From assembly GCA_019137255.1 (NCBI GenBank), contig WPDH01000049.1:62001-126000 (forward strand): DNA of 64,000 bases. The letters run 5' to 3'. Positions 55,405 through 64,000 of the stretch are shown in pieces (the first letter of the stretch is position 1; each line of letters opens with the position of its first letter). The notes beneath the pieces are model-generated. The model made no database searches. It had not been told where the DNA came from and was given only the letters and a program-made list of their open reading frames with translations. This stretch comes from Corinectria fuckeliana. Its lineage: Eukaryota > Ascomycota > Sordariomycetes > Hypocreales > Nectriaceae. Position numbers and translations under genes: made by a program.

Positions 55405-57790
55405 ATGCTGCACGAGATCCTCCTGTCCCTCTCGGGCCACCCGTCCCCTCTCCTGCGAACCGACGCCCTGGAGCCTCATGCCCTCGCCGCCATCTCCCCC
55501 CCCGAGCGCCAGCTGCTAGCCTCGACCGCCCACCTCAGCAACGTCCACGTCAAGCTCATCAGCTACACCGCCCAGATCGCCGACTCGCACCCCTCGACCA
55601 TCTGCCGCGCCGTGGCCACCGCCATCGACTCCATCCACCTCGCCGCCTTCCAGCGCAAGGTCCTCGATGTCGAGGAGAGCATCCTGTGCGATGACCCGGA
55701 GCTCGTCGGCGCGTACAACATCGTCCCGCTGACGGCGGTCGTCGGCGAGTTCAAGGGGTGGACCCGGAGGATGGAGTGGCTCTGGGAGACGGTGCAGTTC
55801 ATGCTCGTCAAAAGCAAGCAGGGCGCCGTGTGCCATGGCGCCCAGCTCATGGATCGGTTGCGGACGGAGCTGCAGAGTGGTTATCAGGACGTGGTGGCAA
55901 CGGCCATGAGCTTGGTTACTGTTGCGGAGACGGCCTGGCTGAAGCAAGTCTCGGCCTGGATCCTATACGGGAGACTGCCGAGCTTTGGAAGCGAGGATTT
56001 CTTTGTGCAAAAGGCGAAAGAGACTGATGAGGTTCGTCAATTGCCGACTGGTGGTTTCCAAGCGCTGATTTCCTAGACAGGAGTATCATTCCTACTCCAG
56101 CTTGCTCCCATCCTTTGTTACGCCGGCCACGGCTTCGTCCATGCTCTTCATCGGCAAGTCGCTCAACCATGTGCGCGTCAGAAGCAGCGTGGACTCGGGC
56201 CTTCAAGGCCTCGATCAGCTGTCATCGAAGTTGCAAGAGCTGGCCGGCCTAAACTTTCCCCTGAACAGCGCCGAGTTCTCGAGAGCGATAACCGCGATTC
56301 GGCTGTCCCTCTCCGAGAACACCCTACAGAAACTTCTTCCGTTAGCCAGAGTAGTGGAGATGCTACAGCTCCTACGAGACTTCTTCCTCCTGGGCCGTGG
56401 CGAGTTCGCTATGGCGTTGACCCAAGAAGCAGATGAAAAGATACGTAGCCGCTGGAGGAGGGCAGACAACCTCGCCTACGAGAAAGGAGATGGCCTTAAG
56501 AACATCACCATCAAAGAAGGAGAGGTGGCTGCTGTCCTCGGGAGGACTTGGACTGTCCTGGCATCGATGCAGGGCCAACATGCAGAGGAAGACGAGCAAA
56601 TCGAGCTCGCACGAGATCTCCTACGGCTCAACCTCAGCAAGACGAAAGGCGCCACTCCGGTCGGCGCCGGCTCCGGCCTGAGCCAAGACGCCACAAACAT
56701 CCTCGCGACGTCCCCCTTCCGGAATCTGCTCTTCTCCGTCCCGTCCGTCCTCTCCATCCAGATCCCCCCACCCCTGGACATGGTTCTCTCGCCGTCGGAC
56801 CTCCAGCTATACTCCTGCGTCAACTCCTACCTGCTGTCCATGCGCAGAGCTCACCTTCGGCTGACTGATCTGTGGAAGGTCACTTCGCTGAGACGCCACC
56901 ACCCAGCGCCCCGAGGCGGCCGCGAGCAGATCGTCCTTCTCAGGGAGCGGTGGACTGCGCGGTCCTCGTCGATGCGCAGCTCGTGGACCACGGCGAGCGC
57001 TACCATCTTCTTTCTCGCGGAGACGGAGGCCTATCTCCAGACGGAAATCGTCGAAGGCATGTGGGAAGGCTTCCATTCGTGGCTGGTCGCGCATCATGGA
57101 GGCCGGGGTACTCACTCTGGCGCAACAACACCAGCGACCCGGCCGACCACCAAAGACGACCAGAACGACGATGGAGAGGATGAAGATGACGACGATGATG
57201 ATCTCTGGTTACGTGAAGACGACAAGTCTACCGCCCCCCAAGATACACACGACAAGCCCAGCTCCAACCCTTCCCACGATCCGCAAACCCTCTCCACCGC
57301 CCACCGTCTCTACCTCCGCACCCTCATCCACCGCCTGCTCCTTACCCAGCCCAGCTTCACCCAGCCGCTCTACACGCTGCTCATCCACATCGACCACCTC
57401 GTCGCCCACCTGCACCGCCTACACGCCATCTACACGTCGCTGGACCTCGAGACGGATGCCGGTGTCGTCGACGCCTTCGTCGACCTCGAGGCCGAGGAGC
57501 GCGACGTCAAGCGCCTCCTCGCCACCGTCGAGGACCGCGTCCGCGCCGGCATCGAGGACGTCGTCGCCGCCCTGCGCGCCCTCGAGGCCGACCCCGTCTT
57601 CGCAGCCGAGTGGGAGGGCGACGCCGCCCTTGCCCTTGCCGAGCACGTCCCCGGCGCCGACGACGATGCCGGCGCCGAGCGGGGCGGCTATGCACCCGCT
57701 CGGGTCGGCGGCGTCAACCGCCTGCTCATGAAGCTCGACTTTGGCACCTGGTTCGGGAGACCGGACGGCGACGAGGATGGCGGGCTGTGA
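55405..57790 (+). CDS. Gamma-tubulin complex component 4 (GCP4/Spc97-Spc98 family)
   Basis: Two exons, 55405-56031 and 56081-57790, 778 residues, with a 49-base intron. The N-terminus MLHEILLSLSGHPSPLL is the GCP4 signature. GRIP1 covers about 1-330 (VLDVEESILCDDPEL, IVPLTAVVGEFKGW, WILYGRLPSFGSEDFFV, PSFVTPATASSMLFIGKSLN). GRIP2 covers about 400-760 (FSVPSVLSIQIPPPLDMVLSP, LQLYSCVNSYLLSMRRAHLRL, ATIFFLAETEAYLQTEIVEGMW, with a C-terminal VNRLLMKLDFGTWF). It is part of the ring complex that nucleates microtubules at spindle pole bodies. A disordered, very acidic insert (about 585-640; GEDEDDDDDDLW) interrupts GRIP2. The region between about 540 and 570 (RHHPAPRGGREQ) is atypically basic. It converges on the next gene. 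Confidence 0.88.
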
Positions 57791-58509
57791 GCCGAGACGT
57801 GCAGACGAGGACAACACGGAAATGCAGCACCAAGGAAAACCCTGTCCTACGCAGACAAATGTCCGTCATGTGGCGTCACGAATGGGTCGATTATCGGGTC
57901 TGGGGTGCATGAGGCTGGTCCGACCGGGACTTGAGCCCGGAAGAGCAAACACTACTACCATTGAATGAGTTGTCAAGCTGCAACGGAGCAATATTCTGGG
58001 TCAATTTGCAGTCGCATCAGGTCATCATGGCGTCTCATAAGTCGTACAACCCAATCCATCCATGCAAATCCCACCAATGAATCCGTTGGTCCATCCATCC
58101 ATCGGCCCATCCATCCGTCTCGTTTCGTAGCCTCGCTAAACGCAAGACAGAAAACGACAAATTCATACAGGATACCAAAAACCGAGACCCTGCCGGGTCA
58201 TTCCTAATCGTAGGACACCGAAACGCCTCGCCTGCCATTTTGCCCAAAGCGCTCCATAACTCGCTAATGCCAAACAATGAAGGCCGCCGATAGCCTAAAG
58301 TGTGACATGCAGTAACAAAAGACAATAACCATGAACAGTAGTTGTTGAAAACATGAAGGAAAACCGTGTGACGTCCGACTATTGTCGTGACCGAAAGCCA
58401 GCAAATGGCTGCACGTAGCCTAGAGGCTATTCTGTTGTTGGTCGGACAAATATATTCAAGAAAAGAAAAGAAAGGGAGTCTGTGGCCCAAGCCAAGAGTC
58501 AAGCCAAAG
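57791..58509. other. Convergent intergenic region with a tRNA-like relic
   Basis: It holds the 3' flanks of GCP4 and of the following minus-strand gene, plus a truncated tRNA-like sequence at 57912-57973. Tandem CCATCCAT tetramers lie at about 58091-58115. I see no gene. Confidence 0.55.
57912..57973 (-). pseudogene. tRNA-Gly-like relic lacking half the anticodon arm
   Basis: On the minus strand a D-arm-like TTCAATGGTAGTAG is followed by GTTTGCTCTTCC, which resembles the 5' half of a tRNA-Gly anticodon arm. The sequence then jumps directly to a perfect T-arm (CCGGG-CTCAAGT-CCCGG) and a 3' end TCGGACCA. The 3' side of the anticodon arm and the variable loop are missing, and no matching 5' acceptor strand is present. 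It is therefore a deleted copy and not a working tRNA. Confidence 0.45.
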
Positions 58510-60117
58510 CTAATAGGCGGCGACAGGCCGACGGCCGAATCGCAACGGACCGCTACCGCTTGAATGCTCCTCAGAGTGGCGTCGATGGAACAGGTTCTGA
58601 ACAAGGCTGCGTGGAGTCGAGTCATTGAAGTCGCCCAGGTGGCTACGGATAGCACGATGAGAAGGCTTCTTTGCCTGCCATCGCTCCTTGATGCTGTCAT
58701 CAACGAGAGCGACGAGCCCTGTAGAGACTATGACACTATAAAGCCGTTAGTATCGGGAAGGGACAAACTTTGTGTGTTGCTGAGATGAATAAACTTACTC
58801 GGCCACATCGGTAACGGCGTCGATGATGCTACTATCGCTAACCCACATGTAACAGGGAGTGACCCATGCGCCTGCCAGTTCATCGTCAAGGACTTGGTTG
58901 GGGCTGCGCATCTCGGGAACGATGTGGGCGATGGGAGCTCCGTGGCCATCACGGACGAGGTGGTAGGACACCACGTTGAGGTTCTTGTCGATGACGCGCT
59001 TCCAAGCGTACTTGTGTCCCCACCACTCGAACTCGTACCGCTTGTTCGTTCGGCTCCCCCGCCGGGCCACATCGACGCGCGCATAGTTGCTGAACTCGAT
59101 CTTGATGCGGTTAGAGGGCACGAGACGCGGCTTGGCCTTTGGGGTCTGTGGCTGGCTATGCGCCGAGGATACGGACTGATGGGAGTCGGACCATACCGAT
59201 GCCCCATCAGACATGGTCGAGCTGTTGCTGGCCGCGGGGTTCTTGAAGAACGAGGACGTGCCCGGCGTAGAGCGATGGAATGGTGTGGTGACGGTTTTGA
59301 GGGCGGAGCTCATGGAGCGACGCAGTGCCGGGCGAGCTGCCGCGACTGGTCCGGCTGGGGCCGGGGTGTAGGCGCGCTTCGAGTTGCAGACCTCGCGACC
59401 CGAATCACGGCAGTAGCGGCGCAGGGAGAACTCCCGGCGGGCCAGGTCGTGCATGCGCAGGTGGAAGAGCTGGATGGCCAGGGGTCGGCGTCCTGGGCCG
59501 AGGGGCACCAGCGTGTCGACTCGGAGGTTCATGTTGCCGTCGGGGGTGAGGTCATCATGGCGGACGGCAAGCCGGTCCAGAGAAGGGAAGAGGCGCGCGA
59601 AGTCCTGAGGAGTCGAAGGACGCGCGGGAGGGTCGTTGGAGGCCCCTCGATACGGGGGGAGGACTGGAGGGATATGGAGAGAAGCTGGGTCGGAGAGGAT
59701 GTAGTCCTTCTCTGCGTCCTCTTCAGTTTCGTCGTCTTCGTCGTCGTCTTCCCCGCTCTCTGACGAGTCCTCTTCGTTTTCGGCGTTTTCGTCATTTTCG
59801 CACCCACCAACAGGTAGATCGCGACGGAGGGGCGCCATCTCGGAAAGGACAGAGTCGTAGGTAGCAATGGAGGAGGAGGACGCGTTGAACAATGCCACGG
59901 CCGCTGCAGGGGCCTTTTCTGTTGCCGCCGAGCCCTTCTGGCCCTGGATCACGGCGAGGCCCTTGTTGCGGGAGGTGGATGTCGAATGGAAGGACGTGGG
60001 AGCGGTTGAGTGGGAGGCATCGGAGAAGTAGGAGTCGCGAAGTGAGTCGGACTCGGACGGGGTGGGAGAGGTTGTGACGACAACCTGTCGGTTCCGCCGT
60101 GGTGATGAGCCGGACAT
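58510..60117 (-). CDS. Conserved hypothetical protein with acidic stretch
   Basis: Two exons on the minus strand, 60117-58799 and 58735-58510, 514 residues; the 63-base intron is confirmed by the continuing, well-formed ADVIVSTGLVALVDDSIKERW segment. I do not recognise a named domain. The N-terminus is Ser/Thr-rich and disordered. Residues about 105-135 are strongly acidic (SGEDDDEDDETEEDAEKD). A folded part begins at about 175 with FARLFPSLDRLAVRHDDL, then LAIQLFHLRMHDLARREFSLRRYCRDSGREV, later RIKIEFSNYARVDVARR, RYEFEWWGHKYAWKR and SYHLVRDGHGAPIAHIVPE, a beta-rich module. There is no signal or membrane helix. I start at ATG 60117; an in-frame ATG at 60171 would overlap the leader. It is probably a regulatory protein found in many filamentous fungi. 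Confidence 0.82.
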
Positions 60118-63100
60118 TATTGTGTGGTGGACGTTGTGGTGTTTGGCTGCGTCGAGGTTGCTTCCGTTCACGCCGTCGGGGGCGGTGGTGAGCGTGGCGG
60201 AGAGCCCGTATATATAAGGCTCTGCGGTGATGAGTGAAGGGTGGAGGGTGAAGAGTGAGTGCTTCAGGTGAATGGGGCTAGGAATGGTCGGGGTCGTGGT
60301 GGTGAGCAGTCGTTGGGCGTGGGCGGTATGTTGTGTAATATGTGTGTGAGACGCAAGGTCGAGTCAGATTAGATCAGATCAGAGTCGCATCCACGAGGCG
60401 GCCAGGATTGCAAAAGGGAGAGGCAGTTGATATATATCGGGCGGAAGTGGTTGGATTTCACAGTGGGATGTTGGCGGGCAGTGGGGAGGGCCCCGAGGAA
60501 AACTTATACGGGGCGAGACCTTGATACGCAGCCATGGAGTCGTACTGTAGGCTAGAAAGCCAGGCCCGGGCTTTAGGCGCAGTCCAACCTGTACCTACCA
60601 GGCCGGTGACTTCAGCGGGACGGGGACCAGTGGACCACCTGTCAAACTGGCACCACGGCGGGGAGAATTGGAAGAAGCGCCTCACCCCCCCGAGGCCGCA
60701 GGGGCTGGGCTCCAGGGGGGTCTCGTTCGTTGGCTGGAGGGGCATGGGTGAGGGTGAGGAGGACCTCCCCGGAAGCCTGATCAACTGCGCTAAGCTCGAG
60801 GGTGGGCAGACATCCACAGCGGCGCGAGCAGTGGGTGGTAGGTACCTACGCTACGTACTCGATCGGGGGACGCCTTGCGACGGGGGCTTTTTGGGCGGCG
60901 GGACTGATGTCCAAACTCCAATCGTCATAACCTCACGCTGAGCGTCTTGAGATTTGTGGGGAGTCTGCGGCCAGCGGTACCGTGGGGGTTTATTGGACGA
61001 CTCTCGGACAGGCGCTCCGGATGAGATCCCGCACCGGGGCTTGCGAATCCACTGGCAGTCGGGCAGTCCAGCGAAGGCGAGAGCAATTGCGCGTGTGAGC
61101 GAGTCTTTAACTGAGGCCTGTGAGGGCGCTCGTACTTCGCTTCGTACCTACATAGGTACCTACTCTGCACAGTCCGGAGACAGCCCACGGCCAGGGGAGG
61201 GGAGCTGTTTGGATGGTTGGAGCTCCGAGTCACACCACGCGTGGCCTGTTGGACGACCATTTCCGTCATGAGAGCCATCTTTGCTCTACCGATCGACCGA
61301 GAATCTGGTTTTGTTCCTTTGTCGATCCGCAGGATGACAAGATGAATCGACGCTTCGCACGAGGTGGGCTATTGGGTCGAGGATTTCCAGGCACTCGACT
61401 CGGATACCTACCATCCCTCGTCGCTGATGATCCGGCCTACGGAGACTTTTTTTTTTTCATTGACCCTCCCCCCATTCATTGGTACGCATCTGGGGAGTAG
61501 AAATACTATGTTCCTACCACCTATCTACTTAGCAGCGTCATTTGTAGCGCTGTACGAATGCACGCTGTGCTGTGCCGATACTCCAGTTTTCCGGACGCCC
61601 AGCACACGGAAGTCACCATGGCATGATTCCCCTACGCGTCAACTGCTTCGGCGCAATGGGTGCTGGCTGCTTCCAGAAATGTCTTCCGAGCTTATCTAAC
61701 TGGCCCAGGTCGGAAGCTATTGCGAGAGGGACAAAGGCTTGACCATTGACGAGGCGACCGCTCATTGACGAGGCTGTTCAACGTGGACCGACCAAACAGG
61801 CAGTGAGACCCTAGAGTGAGTTGCTGGACCTATGTATTTGGCCCTCGTGGGTATCGTGACTTTGCGAGCTCCCGAAAGAGGGAATGGCCCCGACGGTTTG
61901 GCAATCGGGGAGAGATCTGGGGGGTTCCGGTTGGGTCCATGGGCCATTTCTCTGGGTCTCTCCCCTAGGCGCTACCCGAAGTGGCGACGCATGTCTGCCC
62001 CAAGCCAAGCTTCAAGATCAGACAGATGACTGCGTTGCTGAGATGATTACAATTCCATTTACCCAAGAGAGAGAGAGAGAGACTCTTTCCTCCTTCCCCG
62101 TAATCGTAGCAGTCATGACTGGCTGACTTCAAGTTTGTGGTTGCCCGAGGTGGTAGGATGGGACCTGCCCTAAGAATCCAGGTGTCAGTACGGAGTAGTC
62201 TAGTACCAGGTTACCTGTACGTCACTGAGGTAAATCCGACAAAAAGAGCAACGGCTGTCCCATCCCACTGATGACCGACGAATACCCCGGGCTCCTTCCG
62301 TTACCGTTGCAGTGAAAGAGCCCGCCGTCCTCCGCCCCTGCCTTCCCCGAACCCACCCGGTAAGTTAATAACCTGCCTGACTGGTGAATTGCCTCACAGG
62401 TTTGCAGCCCATCACAGCAGCTCCCCACCAGTAACGTTGCTTACCCACACTTCGTCCCGGTGCTTACAGTGTTTTCTCCTCAATTCCCAATTCTCAAGGG
62501 TGACCGTGCCGCAGGTACATAGTACGAAGTACATGATTGATGAGAATATTGTCATCCTCCTCTCTCCCACATCTTATATGTATGTATCCAGCCAACTAAC
62601 CAATCAATCAGCCGACCAGACTGTTGCTCGCTGCTTTTGCCTCTGCCTTTTTGCCTGGCCACGGCATGCCCGGACCTGCTCTCCGCAGACGCACGACCGA
62701 TTACATCCAGCAACATCTCGTCGCTACATAGTTAATAAGCTACAAAGTACAGTCTCGCTGTCAGACTGCCTTGCCCCCTAGGTTTGCACAGAGCTTTCAA
62801 TCCAATCCCTGCCGCTTCGCGAGGCAAACGAAAAAAATACCATCATCTGGCCGTCTCCCTTCCGCATCTTCGTATCTCAGTGTGGCTCATCCTTCAGCCA
62901 CTAGGATCATCGTGTCTGCCCTGTCCAAACCACCAAAGCTACCTACAGAATTACAGCTATGCCTCGTTGGCAATTCTTTCGTGACGACTCCTGCCGCTTC
63001 GCCTCGCCTTAGCGAGCGACCATTCCCGGCTGTGCCTAACAGATCGTCACTATCCTCAACTCTCGATGCTCCACCTGAGCGCACTTCTATTTGGGGAACA

Positions 63101-64000
63101 CTTAAGGCTACTGACTAGGATGGATTTCTGTGCCACGTTGCCCGGCGCAAGAATGGCAGTTTCAAAACCCAGTCACCAGGCATAGATTGACTCACCCAGA
63201 GAGAGAATCGAGGTCGATCAGTTGCTTGGGACTGGCATTTTGGCCAATTGTTCCCTCAACGAAACAATGGCTGCCGTGGATTGTCGCCTCGGGAATATAG
63301 AACCCCAGCACCCCCGTAACGAGGCCCGACACGCGGCATGAAGCTCCCAGTGTACACCCTCACCAACTCACTCACTCACACTCTCACTCATCATTTGCAC
63401 GATTCCTTTCTCTCTTCTCTCCATCGCCGATCTTTTCTCTCCCCCGGAGATCGGCCTGTCCAGCCCGGCCGTCACATCGGTGGCGTTGGAGGAGCTGCAC
63501 TGCATCTCGCTCAAACCCGTTCACATGCATCATGCACCACCTCGACGTGAAGGGTGTCTAGGATATCCGAGCATCCTCGAGTCTGACAGGGTAAACCAGC
63601 GTCTTCCTCCTGTACACGGCTTGTGCAACTGTCGTCTCCAAGCAGCATTTCGTCCGAACAGGCACACGACACCTAGCTTACACCAAGCTGTTCCATCCTG
63701 CATCTAGACAAAACTCTTCACACCCATCACAACGAGCTGACCACACACACACCATGTACATCTAACCGAAACCAGACATCAAAGCATCCCACCACGTTGC
63801 AGCTAGTAGCTCGTGTCTCGGTATCTTATTCGCCTTCCCCAGTCTTTCGGCCCTCCTCCTCCAGACTCGGGCTTCCCCGCGCGGCCAATCGTCACACCTC
63901 GAGATTCTTCCGCTGCCACTGTTGCGTCTTTTTCCTTCCAGAACATGCGCCCCTTGCTCCTTTGTCCGGGGAGAGGGAGAAGCTGCAGAGCACCGCAGGG
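60118..64000. other. Gene-free right end of the window
   Basis: It begins with the promoter of the preceding minus-strand gene. One TACTCCGTA copy (62189), one TACATAGTA copy (62516), a GA repeat at about 62069-62081 and a T10 run near 61448 are present. The pyrimidine-rich part from about 63340 may be the leader of a gene beyond the window. Frames such as 62771-63118 have no domain and are not called. Confidence 0.5.
60209..60217 (-). promoter_or_regulatory. TATA-box-like element
   Basis: A TATATATA block lies about 92 bases upstream of the ATG at 60117, inside a GC-rich setting, at a distance compatible with a fungal TATA box for this gene. No experimental start site is known to me. Confidence 0.4.

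Noticed and set aside
60534..60941. 135-codon open frame right of the last gene
   Set aside because: It lies in the promoter of the 58510-60117 gene and is Gly-rich without any domain.
1..64000. CRISPR array, bacterial operon, phage or intact transposon
   Set aside because: There are no regularly spaced direct repeats, no ribosome-binding-site-led gene runs, and no transposase, reverse transcriptase or integrase motifs in any frame I read.

Overview
The window is a stretch of nuclear chromosome from a filamentous ascomycete (Pezizomycotina, most likely a Sordariomycete). The evidence is protein-coding genes with short GT-AG introns of about 50 to 100 bases, long gene-free spacers, and a gene set typical of that group: WSC sensor, CSC1-like channel, Egt1, Zn2Cys6 factor, spartin, GCP4, NECAP and eIF2B alpha. 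I see no prokaryotic operons, CRISPR arrays, viral genes or intact transposase. I rebuilt the intron-exon structures by hand from splice sites and reading frame; each spliced model below keeps its frame from start to stop.

Layout, left to right. 1-795: the C-terminal end of a THO2-like mRNA-export subunit, cut by the window edge. 2147-3782: a DUF300/OSTA-TMEM184 membrane protein. 4658-6113: a WSC-domain cell-surface sensor. 6114-13346: a 7.2 kb gene-free spacer with five long G/C homopolymers. 13347-14480: a bacterial-type PI-PLC-X protein. 15609-19028: a large kelch-ectodomain membrane protein. 20966-23840: a CSC1-like osmosensitive channel. 23841-28553: a gene-poor spacer. 28554-30020: an unknown coiled-coil protein. 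30843-31493: a divergent guanylate kinase. 31719-33033: an AT-richer pocket holding a tRNA-like relic and a frameshifted Gfd2/YDR514C-type nuclease. 33378-34551: a PflX-like radical SAM protein. 35084-36064: an unknown protein. 36297-37073: a NECAP-like protein. 38094-39305: eIF2B alpha. 39994-43356: Egt1, in eleven exons. 45901-48507: a Zn2Cys6 transcription factor. 52891-54656: a spartin/senescence-domain protein. 55405-57790: GCP4. 58510-60117: an unknown conserved protein. 60118-64000: a gene-free tail.

The genes do not form an evident cluster. They are housekeeping and signalling genes: mRNA export, translation control, microtubule nucleation, endocytosis, ergothioneine synthesis, and wall or membrane stress sensing. 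The non-standard material lies in three places: the broken nuclease gene with its tRNA-like neighbour, two compact inverted-repeat elements (19876-19973 and 37738-37832), and 9-base motifs that recur only between genes (TACTCCGTA and TACATAGTA). I found no convincing new multi-gene system.
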